Of a stretch of DNA of 31,682 bases, positions 11,501-19,694 are shown piece after piece (within the stretch, counting starts at the first letter, position 1; the number at the start of each line of letters is the position of its first letter). The notes under the pieces were generated by a model. The model had not been told where the DNA came from, made no database searches, and was given only the letters and a program-made list of their open reading frames with translations. The translations under genes were made by a program, and so were the position numbers. Origin of the DNA: Coptodactyla brooksi (lineage: Eukaryota; Arthropoda; Insecta; Coleoptera; Scarabaeidae); contig JAWQRM010000080.1 of assembly GCA_033557675.1 (NCBI GenBank), forward strand, positions 1-31,682. Reading direction: 5' to 3'.

Positions 11501-14500
11501 TGTATATATATTTATCATTTTATGTATATTTATTATTTTTTGCTCATAAAATAATTTCTTAAGATGTTAAACGCTTCCAGAACCTGCCGGTGAGATGGTT
11601 TTTCTATAATCTCTTTGTTACTTTCTTCCACTGCTACTGTGTCTGCTTCCTCTTCATGTATTGTGGTTGATACACTTTCCAGAATATCGGTCTGTGGAAT
11701 AATAATTAGTTAGGAGATCACTATCCATTTTAAGACAAGCTTCCAGAGGAATGTTCTCAATGTTTAATACCTTGATACACTTTTGTTTGTTCTTTTAGTT
11801 GAGCAAGAAGACTTTTCTCTTCTTCTTCATACTCGTTATCAAAACTAGCTTTTTTAAAGCAGTTTTAATTGTTTTTTTTAGTTTCATATCTGCATTTCAC
11901 GTCATGGCAACTTCTGCCCCATAGTTGAAAAGTGATATGTATCCAAAAAAATTTTTGGGGATTCTCTGTTTGTAAAGCTCCTCGAAGCTTTTTATAATGC
12001 CTTGAAGTAAGCACTAAGGATTTCAGTTTTTCTTATATGGGAGGTATGTAACTCCCTCTTTACTGTGTTTATCACCGTGGCATTTAACAATTTTTAAGAA
12101 CCAAAGTTTTATTAGGCAAGCTCTTGAAGAATAATTTTCATCTACAGCAGCACTTTCACCACAAATATTTTTCTGTGATACATTGAATTAATAAAAAATT
12201 CGAGCTAAAAAGTTTAACTTTTTTTGGATTTGTGAAGCCAACCGGCACTGGTCGTAAAATCTGTAGTTCCTAGTTATCGACCACATATGCTACAGCTTTT
12301 TCTTGCTACAGCTTTTTCTTGTAGAAGTACTGCAAAATTTTTGTTTTTAATGTCTCTATTACGTTTCATGTCAATCAGCTTTGTAATGTTATTTACAATT
12401 TAGGTGTCAAATGGATTTTTGATTTTTAATTATTATTGATAATGTGCTAGTCTATTGTTCTATTGTTAAACTCTTCAGTTTTCATTGTGGAAACACGTTT
12501 GTTGATTCACCAAAATAACACACGTCCGATGCGACTCCCAAACAAACTTCGGTACTACCCCGAATTCCTTCATTTGGTGTTTGTTGTGACGATTGGGAAT
12601 TCACTCATTCACCTTTACCAGGAATTTCGAATTAGAGAGATTCTTCGTTTTAAATCGGCATCATCATTCTTTTTCGAGTTACAAAAAGTTCAAATCGGAG
12701 AAATTTGAGTTGAGGAGAATAAGATTTTAGGGGGACAGGAAAGTAATGTTGTTTCTTGAAATTAAAGTTAACATTTACATTAAAGTTTTTATTTTTAATC
12801 AATAATGTAATCACCGTCCTTATCAACAATCTTTTGCTATCTAATGTGCAAATTTTCAATGCCGGATCGATAAAAATCAATTGGTTTTTGAACAAAACAT
12901 CTGGAGGTGGCATTTTGGACATCACCCAAATTTTCAAATTTTTTACCACTTAGAAAATGTAGCAATCGAAATAAATGGAAATCCAGTGGCGCAATATTGG
13001 GCGAGTATGGTGAGTGAGGCAGTGCCTCCCATCCCAATTCATTAATTTCTTCCAGGATTCGTTTTGTGCAGTGCGGTTTTGCATTATCATATTGATCAAT
13101 TGTTTGATCGATTGATTGATTGATTAATGATTAGTTGATTGATTGATCAGTGATTAATGATTAGTTGATTGATTAAATGATTGATTGATTGACTGATTGA
13201 TTGAATGCTTGGTTGATAGACTGATTGACTGATTGTCTGACTGACTGACTGATTGTCTGATTGACTGACTGTCTGATTGGCCGACTGAATGATTGATTGA
13301 TTGATTTATAGACTGATTGATTGATTGGCTGATTGAATGATTGATTGATTGACTGATTGATTGAATGATTGGTTGATAGACTGATTGACTGTCTTGCTGA
13401 CTGATTGGCTGATTGATCGATTGATCAATTAATTGATTGACTGATTGATTGAATGTTTGGTTGATTGATTGATTGACTGACTGAATAATTAATTGATTGA
13501 TTCATTGATTGACTGACTGGTTGACTTATTAATTGACCGATTGGCTAATTGACTGATTGGCTGATTGTCTGATTCACTGACGAACTGACTGATTGTCTGA
13601 TTGACTGACTGACTGATTGTCTGATTGACTGATTGTCTGATTGACTGATTAACTGATTGACTTGTTGGCTTATTGATTGATTGACTGATTGATTGATTGA
13701 TTGACTGACTGAATAATCGATTGATTGATTGCCTGATTGATTGACTTATTGATTGACCGATTGACTGATTGGCTGATTGTCTGATTCACTGATGAACTGA
13801 GTGATTGTCTGATTGACTGACTGCCTGATTGACTGTTTGTCAGATTGACTGATTAACTGAATGTCTTGTTAGCTTATTGATTGATTGACTGATGGATTGA
13901 TTGACTGATTGATTGATTGATTGACTGATTGATTGATTAATCGATTGATTGTTCTTTGATGGTCGATCGAGGTTGGTTAAGAGTATTTGACAGTTCCTCG
14001 ATTGTCTGACACGGATTTGCTTTCATTTCCACCCTTAGCATGATATTGAATAAAGTTGTTGATCTTCCTGATCGATACTAGTTGAAAAGATCAAAATTAC
14101 CGGATTTGAACTTGGAAAACCACCATTTACAAACATCTAGTACAATTGGATTAACATCGCAAATGTTTTTGGTAGCAACAGTTGCGTTACTACCCTTGTG
14201 AAATTCAAGAAGCATATAGTGCTGGATATGTACCTCTTCTAGTATTTGGCTGGCCATTTCACCATAAATTCCAAAAAGCAATTTAAGATTTAATTATTTA
14301 CGAGTAAACAAGTTACTGTAACCTTAGAATGTCTTTGGCAGGACTTTAAAGTATACAATGAGCTGATAAATGACAAACGAATATCGACATAGGCAGAAAT
14401 GACATTACTTAAAAATATTTCTAGTTAGAAATTGTACTATATATATATTTCTCTGTATATCATTTATGACGATTTCATAACTGAACTTTGAGTTCATTTT

Positions 14501-14642
14501 TACAACTGTCATAATGACGGTTCGTTTGCTTTTTGTCATGTAGAACGAGTTGAGCGTATCCCTGATAGAAGAAGACAGCCTCTCGATTGAGGACGAATTG
14601 GACGTGGACCGGAACTCGCTCAACGGGAAGGCCGGCACGTGA
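1581..14642 (+). CDS. brp: bruchpilot / ELKS-CAST-ERC active-zone scaffold, 3' portion, whole gene span
   Basis: Joined coding exons are 1581-2556, 2764-2916, 2979-3307, 4128-6243, 7744-8001, 8054-8238 and 8296-8377. These are followed either by 8488-8523 (stop) or by 8664-9116, 9172-9332, 11179-11326 and 14544-14642 (stop). Every junction keeps frame (phases 0,0,2,0,0,2,0; tail 0,2,0). Bruchpilot is the cytomatrix protein that forms the T-bar at insect presynaptic active zones and clusters calcium channels; it belongs to the ELKS/CAST/ERC family. The product here is almost pure coiled coil with repeated LEKSQ/LDKAQ-type blocks. Close matches to known Brp include the stretches around KEKDNQVDMARARL, LQEKLEKSQGEVYRLKA, LLQLVQMSQEEQNAKEK and AGPAGFLKSFF. 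The N-terminal part of the gene is upstream of the window. Its introns contain most of the repeats in the left half of the window. Confidence 0.92.
2764..2916 (+). CDS. brp: brp coding exon 2
   Basis: Acceptor tttccgcag|gtgcag and donor tcgcag|gtaagc give 51 codons, phase 0 at both ends. It encodes VQLEKEKQGYDFENVQSQL..., which corresponds to the Brp block LEKEKLTYDYDNLQSQLDKALGQ. Confidence 0.9.
2979..3307 (+). CDS. brp: brp coding exon 3
   Basis: The preceding intron is only 62 bp. Acceptor cccttttgcag and donor gatag|gtaaac leave phase 2. It encodes about 110 coiled-coil residues, ending in SNKEFEK-like NKEFEKILEKYDR as in Brp. Confidence 0.9.
3511..4115 (+). repeat. Pair of ~110-bp direct repeats flanking intronic DNA
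   Basis: A block beginning ggttggtttgatataattt at about 3514 recurs, with few changes, from about 3984 (ggtcggtttgatataattt). Both copies share agggcttgaaggaggtcgta and cataacgtgttggataact, and extend with decay to about 3630 and 4115. The right copy ends about 12 bp before the acceptor of brp exon 4. The period is about 470 bp, and the foldback element at 3766-3983 lies between the copies. Confidence 0.8.
3766..3983. mobile_element. Foldback MITE, hAT-like (TSD GTCATAAG)
   Basis: Two arms of about 92 bp (3774-3865 and 3884-3975) are nearly perfect reverse complements with an ~18 bp spacer. The outer ends read TAGAG..CTCTA, fitting the loose hAT end consensus YARNG. A perfect 8-bp direct repeat, gtcataag, sits at 3766-3773 and 3976-3983 and fits the hAT target pattern nTnnnnAn. 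No coding capacity. Non-autonomous, inserted in the intron between brp exons 3 and 4. Arms and target duplication are directly visible; the hAT assignment is inference. Confidence 0.85.
4128..6243 (+). CDS. brp: brp coding exon 4, giant insect-type coiled-coil exon
   Basis: Acceptor acttttctag|gtccc and donor aatcag|gtgagc. The exon is 2116 nt: one base completing the split Arg codon, then 705 codons. It begins SQSDVYRLQNKID and ends ELERNQ. The whole exon is a highly charged heptad coil rich in Glu, Lys, Arg, Gln and Leu. It matches the long Brp C-terminal coil, including RDATELEAGRLAQELEKSQ and the EQWRKVVENETQRADQAEKAAQ segment. This part forms the elongated filament of the T-bar. No stop or frameshift is present. 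Confidence 0.93.
6277..7380 (+). repeat. Intronic tandem array, four ~310-bp units
   Basis: Units start near 6277, 6525, 6838 and 7131; each begins with cttaaattgcagctatactg or a close variant. Shared blocks follow: a tattgattttatattgtttc segment, atggccattacaccat, caccatcttgctgaaaaaac and tgtcaccactacactatta. The first unit lacks an internal segment and the last is 3'-shortened. Each unit contains a splice-acceptor-like ttaaattgcag. Spurious frames of 60-80 codons arise from the repeat. Located between brp exons 4 and 5. Confidence 0.85.
7365..7425 (-). repeat. Diverged half-copy of the hammerhead-bearing repeat
   Basis: On the minus strand this reads gcttaattaatgaaacacgt followed by atcgagca, and the segment at 7366-7380 reads tgtcaccactacact. 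Both resemble the element at 23824-23957 (ggttaatgaaacgtgtgtcg and its caccac arm) in the opposite orientation. No CTGATGA box is present, so no ribozyme is expected here. Confidence 0.5.
7744..8001 (+). CDS. brp: brp coding exon 5
   Basis: Acceptor gttccttgtgcgtag|cttgaa and donor caaaag|gtacgc, phase 0 at both ends. It continues as LELHETTKKLQMAPQKPSED and then a Gln-rich coil RRQLEEQRRQIEEYRKQ, ending KKRKEQMDQLENSLQK, as in Brp. The ATG at 7777 is internal. Confidence 0.9.
8054..8238 (+). CDS. brp: brp coding exon 6
   Basis: The preceding intron is 52 bp, with acceptor attattgaag and donor caaca|gtaagt (phase 2). It encodes AGGSAAAAGELQKKL and the strongly conserved LLQLVQMSQEEQNAKEKTIM segment near the Brp C-terminus. 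Confidence 0.92.
8296..8377 (+). CDS. brp: brp coding exon 7, branch-point exon
   Basis: Acceptor tctcccatag|gtccc and donor gaagag|gtaaaa, phase 0. It encodes SLKNAQAKLKSQQQVQQQ followed by LEEQRKKEE. Two downstream acceptors (8488 and 8664) both join it in frame, giving the two alternative tails. Confidence 0.88.
8488..8523 (+). CDS. brp: brp alternative terminal exon, Brp-type C-terminus
   Basis: Acceptor cacgctatttccag is followed by eleven codons, AGPAGFLKSFF, and TAA. This matches the extreme C-terminus of Drosophila Brp as I remember it, which in flies is tied to synaptic vesicle tethering. No AATAAA occurs between the stop and the next exon at 8664, so either a variant poly(A) signal is used or the 3' UTR runs on into downstream sequence. 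Confidence 0.88.
   Translation, partial: AGPAGFLKSFF
8601..8635 (+). promoter_or_regulatory. GU-rich tract before the ERC-type tail exon
   Basis: A run of TGTG/TTGT repeats lies between the Brp-type terminal exon and the acceptor at 8663. It could serve as polypyrimidine tract, as a GU-rich downstream element for poly(A) site use of the 8488 exon, or as a site for CELF/Bruno or ELAV-type proteins controlling the choice of tail. Function is inference from composition and position. Confidence 0.35.
8664..9116 (+). CDS. brp: brp alternative exon 8, ERC-type tail
   Basis: Acceptor gcatactgttcag and donor gagaag|gtaatt give 151 codons in phase 0. After an acidic start (EPNDDDEI) comes a coil. 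Residues NDKDERIHELEDALRESVQI and ICAERENVLHQEE resemble the vertebrate ERC1/ERC2 segment KDKDQRIEELEEALRESVQI and its continuation. The conservation argues for a real exon rather than intron read-through. It joins exon 7 in frame as an alternative to 8488-8523. Confidence 0.85.
9172..9332 (+). CDS. brp: brp ERC-type tail exon 9
   Basis: The intron is 55 bp; acceptor cttgtttaatag and donor atatgaa|gtaagt (phase 2). It encodes a short coil with a Cys-containing MKCHSCRP motif and DLERRLSGLAAERRDNMQEL, ending AHMK. Vertebrate ERCs have ..RKHLEEVLEMK at this position. Confidence 0.85.
9894..9949 (+). pseudogene. Partial copy 1 of brp exon 10 with acceptor
   Basis: Preceded by ctgtttgcag, this 56-nt copy differs little from exon 10. 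Spliced from exon 9 it stays open past the copied part (LLANRRCPEG..) to a TGA at 10039-10041. It could therefore act as a cryptic terminal exon. Confidence 0.75.
10243..10298 (+). pseudogene. Partial copy 2 of brp exon 10 with acceptor
   Basis: Preceded by ctgtttgcag. It differs from exon 10 by several substitutions (REAHEVALNEKNAHLALL). It remains open into the repeat to a TAA at 10385-10387. Confidence 0.75.
10592..10646 (+). pseudogene. Partial copy 3 of brp exon 10, interrupted
   Basis: Preceded by ctgtttgcag. A one-base deletion after 'gcacat' creates an immediate TAA, so this copy would end the protein at ..SEKDAH. Confidence 0.75.
11179..11326 (+). CDS. brp: brp ERC-type tail exon 10
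   Basis: Acceptor ctgtttgcag|acgg and donor cgagag|gtaaca. It completes the Lys codon split from exon 9 and encodes REALEAALSEKDAHLALLEM then a basic coil ending VDRLKRE. This matches vertebrate ERC QEALLAAISEKDANIALLEL and the following EKDRLVQQLKQ region. It is the only one of the four exon-10-like copies that is complete and has a consensus donor. Confidence 0.87.
11533..11695 (-). mobile_element. Possible pogo/Tigger-like transposase C-terminus
   Basis: Reading the minus strand from 11695, an open stretch of about 54 codons runs TDILESVSTTIHEEEAD.. to SHRQVLEAFNILRNYFMSKK and stops at 11533-11535. An acidic region followed by an ALxxLRxYF-like helix is typical of pogo/Tigger (CENP-B-type) transposase ends. 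Upstream minus-strand sequence to about 12250 holds short coding-like pieces (such as KNICGESAAVDENYSS) broken by stops. Low confidence; it could be another domesticated or decayed ORF. Confidence 0.35.
12728..14425 (-). mobile_element. Mariner element with its centre replaced by a TGAT array
   Basis: On the minus strand, 14270-13950 encodes a mariner N-terminal helix-turn-helix region (HYMLLEFHKGSNATVATKNI.., WWFSKFKSGNFDL, then after a break TIEELSNTLNQPRSTIKEQ). 13093-12790 encodes the C-terminal third (YDNAKPHCTKRILEEINELG, WEALPHSPYSPN, FLSGKKFENLGDVQNA, PIDFYRSGIE). The second catalytic Asp is kept (13086-13088), while the third is Asn (12996-12998). The part with the first Asp, about 150 residues, is missing. 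Matching end sequences aagtaatgttgtttct (12741-12756) and agaaatgacattactt (14395-14410) are inverted with two mismatches. Inactive copy in the intron before brp's last exon. Confidence 0.85.
13093..13950. repeat. TGAT/TGAC tetranucleotide array (about 860 bp)
   Basis: Long run of TGAT with TGAC, TGTC and TGGC variants. It shows higher-order duplication: the block around 13475-13610 (containing attaattgaccgattggcta) is repeated with changes around 13695-13835. It sits between the N- and C-terminal coding parts of the mariner element. On the transposase strand a pure TCAA repeat has no stops, but this array contains interruptions and I see no long open frame. Confidence 0.92.
14544..14642 (+). 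CDS. brp: brp ERC-type tail last exon
   Basis: Acceptor gctttttgtcatgtag is followed by 32 codons and TGA: NELSVSLIEEDSLSIEDELD then VDRNSLNGKAGT. The GWA-type PDZ ligand of vertebrate ERCs is absent. Joins exon 10 in phase 0. AATAAA occurs at 14647-14652, only five bases after the stop. This is probably too close to be the main poly(A) signal. Confidence 0.82.
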   Translation, partial: NELSVSLIEEDSLSIEDELDVDRNSLNGKAGT

Positions 14643-17142
14643 CAGCAATAAAATCGCAACTCCGGCGAAAATTTAGCTCTAGCACTGCCCTGGACGCGTC
14701 GTAGACCGCTCTGCCGTACGGCTAGACTATTATTTATTCGTTTAACGTACGGAACATGTAATGTAAATGCGCGAGTGTACGCAATTCACGTTATTGAACA
14801 GTTTCCTGGTCGATTCGTTAATAATTTAAGGAGAAGACACGACAATAATCGGGGATTGAGGCAGAACGCGCGACATACGTTACGTTATATCGTGTATTAT
14901 ACGCGCCACGAAGCGTACTTGCCGGAAATAATGCCATTTATTAACTGTCCGAACGCTGGGGGCTTCGTAAATGCGTACGTAGCGCGATTTTTCAATAACT
15001 GAAGGATCAATTATAAAAAAAAAATTATCATTTTATTTCAAACAAATTCAAAATTGTTCGCTTTATTCTCCCTTCAGTGTTTGGACAGTGTTTCTTGTGT
15101 AATATAGCTGTATTATTAGGTAAACATTATACAGAATATGTTAGTTCTAATTAAGACATCCGTCAGATCATAGATAGACAATTATTTCGTTTTCTATTTT
15201 CCATTATTTATACACCCCTTTTCCTCATTTTGTACAGTTAATTTTAAGCGTCACAGTGACCGTATATATATATATATGTATATGTATCTATACCACCATC
15301 ACCTTTATATAAATATATATATAGCGGCAAAAGTAATAATACTACAAGACGTAGAGGCATTATATTAAAACTGAATTAAAATAATATTTATAGATTTGGA
15401 ATCAACTCATAGATTATAATTAAACGATAAGTTAAAAGAAAAACCGTTTAAGAATACAATACGTTTAGGTAAATGTACAGTATTGTAAAAAGGTTTCGTT
15501 ACGTATCACGCGAGGAAGGGTCGTCGCGTCGCTCGTTTTCGCGGGATCGCACGAGATCCTCTCTTCCGCGCGTCGACCGGACATTCGCACAAAAGCAAAG
15601 CAAACTAACCTCAAGGCCCCCCTCCCCCGAGACGTGTCGAAGCCCGCGCGGCCGGCGATCCGACGGTTCGTTTAATTTTTAAGTACGCGCATAAAATCGC
15701 TGATTACGCATTGTACATTCATCGTAAAAACTCATATCATTCTAAGGCCGAGCAACACTGCCACTCTCGTGCCATTATTACGTATTAACGCCATCGGAGG
15801 TGTGAACCGCGCCCTGACGGATGTTATTAGTTTTGGGGAGAAACTAACAAAATGATTTAAAAGTTAAAATTTTGAAAAAAAAAAAAAATTGGGTATATTA
15901 CTATCCTTTGTAAGTGGTAAAGAGACCAAAAGTGCGCAGAAAAACATTAAAGATATACCACTAACGTTGCTTATTACTATTTGAAATTTAAGCGAGTATA
16001 ATAGTGTTAACGTGTTCAACAAAGTACGATCACAAACTTTCCTGCTTGTAGTAAACGTGTAGTCGTTGTACGAATTTCGTTTTCTTCCGCTTCGAAGTAA
16101 AATTCAACAATTCGATAATTTTTCAGGTACATAGCACAGAATTGTCTAAAGTGGCTGCTATTTTGATGAAACGCACAGTTTTGCATTAACTACACCTAAA
16201 TTGATTAACCTTTATGAATTCGTTTTCCTTCATTGTAAAACAATTGTTACATATTATGAAACCAATCAATTGTGGCGATATATCCACTGAATTTTCCATA
16301 AATAATTAAAATGTACATGCAGATTGTACATTTTAAATGCAATTACAGATAAATATCGCATATTTGTGACAATGAACAAGCATTATATTTTACTATTAAG
16401 TTTAGAATATTCATATTTATATGTTACAACTTGGAATGTGATTTTATCGAGTGTAATAGAAGAATAGCTCGACTGTTTTATCAATTTGTTATAATTTACT
16501 ATCTATTAGTGTACAGAATAGAGATGATTGCAATTCTTTTAACTTCATTTTGCTCAATATGCTTTAAGGTATATGTGATCTTTTCAAACTTATAATTAAG
16601 CTATAATATCTAATTATTTATCTTATAATCAAATGCAAAGCCGACACTATTCTCGTGAACCTTTGGTTTGGGAGTAGTGAAACTTTCATAAGCATATTTT
16701 TAAACAACATTAAAGTTAAAATAGTGAGCCACGTTGGACTAAAATTGTTGCTGTACCTTAAACCTATTTGGTCTAATTTCACAAAGCAATACAGGTCTAT
16801 AAACGAAATTGATCGATTCGTAAACTGAAACTTATCCCCCCCGTATATGTTCTTGTTTGTTCTTGTCGGTCGTCTATATCCCTCAAAAGTTGAAGAAAAG
16901 AAATATTTAACTAACGCCTAGTTTAATTAATACAATTCTCGACCCCCCCCCAAAACCACTAAGTATGCCAAGCGAAAAATTAAAGCGCTCTACTCATTCT
17001 GTGTGTATTTATGTACTTAAACTGTTTACCATTACTATTTACTCTTAACAGCTAGCAAATATTAAATAAAACAGGTGTGCACAATAACGATTGAATGAGT
17101 GCGCGTGTTGTCGTCACATTGTATCACAATTACGACACCTTC

Positions 17143-17143
17143 A

Positions 17144-17190
<47 letters not shown>
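17143..17190. repeat. CA dinucleotide microsatellite
   Basis: About 18 consecutive CA units followed by TATA and a second short CA run. Confidence 0.97.
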
Positions 17191-17192
<2 letters not shown>

Positions 17193-17535
17193 TACATAGA
17201 ATGGATTCATAAAAACAATCACATAGCGGACCGTGACAATTTATTCTTTTATTTCGTATCGTTACTATCTATTTGCATTTTTACGATATATATCACGGAA
17301 CACAAGCAAATAGATCATTCGACGTTTCACATATCTCATCATATATACATATATCGAGTCTGATTGAGAAAGAGGAAGAAACTATTTGTGAGAGGAGAAA
17401 TATCAAGTTGCTTTTTATAATAAATACTAATAATAAATTACGTTACCGAAAAGAAAGTAATTTTTGGATTCGTATATATTAGAGAAAGGAAAACGAACCG
17501 TTGTTAGTTGAGCGATATATAAAATTAAAGTAATA

Positions 17536-17721
17536 ATGAATGTTACAATTATTATTGTTATAATTCTGGCGTGTACCAATGGGCCGTTCGCTCGCGCTAA
17601 AACGCCCAAAATTGCCGAAAAGTTAAAAACGAAAGAAACTATCCCGGGGCCGGGAGGCGAGCGAACGAAAATATCGAAAAATAAATACGCAACAGTACAT
17701 TGTACGATAGTGAATACCTAA
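17536..17721 (+). CDS. Small ORF with signal-peptide-like start (doubtful)
   Basis: 61 codons from ATG 17536 to TAA. The first residues, MNVTIIIVIILACTNGPFARA, look like a short signal peptide with a hydrophobic core. The remainder is basic (KTPKIAEKLKTKETIPGPGG..). No splice sites, homologue or good Kozak context is evident, and it lies in sequence that may be brp 3' UTR. It could be a chance frame or a small secreted peptide. Confidence 0.15.
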   Translation: MNVTIIIVIILACTNGPFARAKTPKIAEKLKTKETIPGPGGERTKISKNKYATVHCTIVNT

Positions 17722-18093
17722 GTAGTTGACGATGTTATTTTTTTAAGTTGACTCCGTGTACGTTCCCTTAATGTCATGCTGTTGTAAAAGCGAATCCGAA
17801 CGATGTGTACGTGAACGTGTGAAAAAGAAAGCGATGCAAAAACTACTTTTTCGTTTTATTCCCCCCAACACTCAAAAAATAAAAAAAATTTGAAAATGCT
17901 TGAACTTCTGCAATTATTTGCGATTGCTCCTGAAGATAAGCCAAATGAAACGGAACTGTATGATAGAGAATTCAAATTTGAAATACAAAAGAAATTTATA
18001 TTTCTAATATACAACATTGAGACCATAAACAACCAATGGAAAATCCTTCAAATTTAGAAGATTTATACAACTATCCATGACATCTGCTGATTT

Positions 18094-18142
18094 TTTAATA
18101 TTAGGAAATTAAAACGGCCAGTTTTAATTTCCTAATATTAAA
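18094..18142. repeat. Perfect 22-bp hairpin with 5-nt loop
   Basis: Arms 18094-18115 and 18121-18142 are exact reverse complements (aatattaggaaattaaaac inside the left arm), with loop ggcca. Confidence 0.9.
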
Positions 18143-19311
18143 CCAAAATTCTATGATAGCTAGGTCCTAAATCAACGAAAAGATAAAGGAAAGAAAAGAC
18201 TGAACAGGGTGATGTTTTTGTATGTTTTAGTTAACTTCTGCATTAATAAAAATATTGTTTTTATTCGTATTGCTTTTTTTATTTGAACGCAGTGAGTAAA
18301 GGGTCTTCTCATCTTTGTCACTTTGTATATTAGTCATATTCAAAAGAAATGCTTTTTTGCATAAATAAGTTTTTTGTAAGAAATCATAATTTAACGTTAA
18401 TATACGTAAATTAACAAAACATACACAATGCAAATGATAAATTACTTGTCCTGAAACAAACTAAAACGAAGGTTGTAATAAATTCCAATATTTACGTAAC
18501 TTGCAAACGCTATTTACTATTGCAAATAAAACAAACAGACATGTTTGAATGATACACGACGGTAAAAGTTAAGTCGCAAGCCTAATTTTTGTGTAGACAG
18601 TTTTTAGTCGAGTATGCACAAAGTTGTTTACAACTGTTCTTTTAGTTGTAGACTAGGTTTTCTCGACAACAGTTAATTACTATAAGAACGTCGTTTTCTG
18701 TAAGAAATGTCGAACAATCAAAATGTAATTTTAAGATAAAATATTAAAAAAGAATTATAAAAACCTATTATATTACGCCCAATGCACGATAACATATCAA
18801 TATTAAATAAGATCGAATTCTTTTTTGAATTTAATTAACGTAGGTGACTTTAAAAAAAACACTTGTAACTAATTTGTTATTTCTAAAAAGGCCAATCCTT
18901 AAATTCGCCCTAAAACTAACACTTATAGGTGAATAGTTAGTTTTAATAGTTTAAATTCTTTTCTTAACGTTCATTTTAACAATCGGGCTAGTACGCATTA
19001 CAACATTTAAGATTAGAAATAAATTTCATACAACTAGCGTTATTTCCTAAAAGCGTTACAGCGTACCTAACTTTAACTCGGTTTTGCAAATATTTTCGCA
19101 ATATAATTAGTGCATAGCAATTTAGTAAACGTGTTCTTTTACTTCGTCGGGTGGTACAACTTGTTTCAAGGTGCCCATTTGAAAATGGCTGTTTACATGT
19201 GCAAGAAATGTCAATAAAAAGTTAACCATCGCGATTTCATCGTTACTGAGCATGAGGTAAGTTATTAGCCCACAATTTCGTCGCGCGAATAACCAGAAAC
19301 GTCCGTTGCAG

Positions 19312-19694
19312 TAGCCGACAAAGTTCGGAATCGGACGAAATGGACATTTCAGAATTATCCGACACTTTGGTCAAAAACGTAAAAAGTTCAGATCGGAAAG
19401 TGCGAAGGCTGAGAGTCTCGAACGAGTCGTTAGACAATGGTCCCGTAGATAGCACGACCAGGGCCGTGCGGAACAACACTTTAATCCAAAACGCCACGTA
19501 CTCGCACCCTTTGATGAATTTTTCCACGTCTCCGGTTTCTCCCGACTATCCCGACCTGATACCGGAGAAACCGAAACGAACGGCTCACCAGAAATTCAAG
19601 CCCCTCGCTCACAGTTCCTCGCATAACCTGCCCGAGATGGAACGTAACGATATGCGTTTCGAGGGCATTTTAGAATACGAAGAAAAGCTGCCTG
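19312..19694 (+). CDS. BCH-protein exon 1 (of those seen)
   Basis: Acceptor acgtccgttgcag and donor ctgcctg|gtaaaa (phase 1). It reads SRQSSESDEMDISELSDTL.. through a Ser-rich, probably disordered segment (MNFSTSPVSPDYPDLIPEKP) to ILEYEEKLP. An ATG at 19340 (MDISELSD) could be the start if the upstream AG is not used. The GC content is clearly above the flanks. Confidence 0.7.

Larger units (their letters stand above)
14643..19311. other. Probable brp 3' UTR and intergenic DNA, no convincing gene
   Basis: A 4.7 kb stretch without a supported gene. The first ~400 bp is CpG-rich (many ACG, CGT and CGCG), as is a patch at 15500-15680. The rest is AT-rich, with short TATATA runs near 15260-15320, a C run near 16944, a CA repeat near 17145, and AATAAA-like signals (for example near 17065). 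Frames at 14775-15002 and 15473-15682 look like chance opens. The frame at 17536-17721 is listed separately. Confidence 0.5.

Noticed and set aside
12463..12708. 81-codon frame upstream of the mariner element
   Set aside because: No recognisable motif; AT-rich intronic sequence and probably chance.
13093..13950. CRISPR-like or structured satellite interpretation of the TGAT array
   Set aside because: No repeat-spacer structure; it is a tetranucleotide array with higher-order duplication in a eukaryotic intron.
14775..15002. 75-codon frame just after brp
   Set aside because: No ATG at its start, no domain, and it lies in the likely 3' UTR.
17091..17363. 90-codon frame with a His-Thr repeat
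   Set aside because: Created by the CA microsatellite.
17915..17975. Second possible hammerhead (ttgctcctgaagataagcc then gaaac)
   Set aside because: The CTGATGA box is CTGAAGA, the cleavage-site triplet is missing and stem I does not pair; at most a decayed relative.
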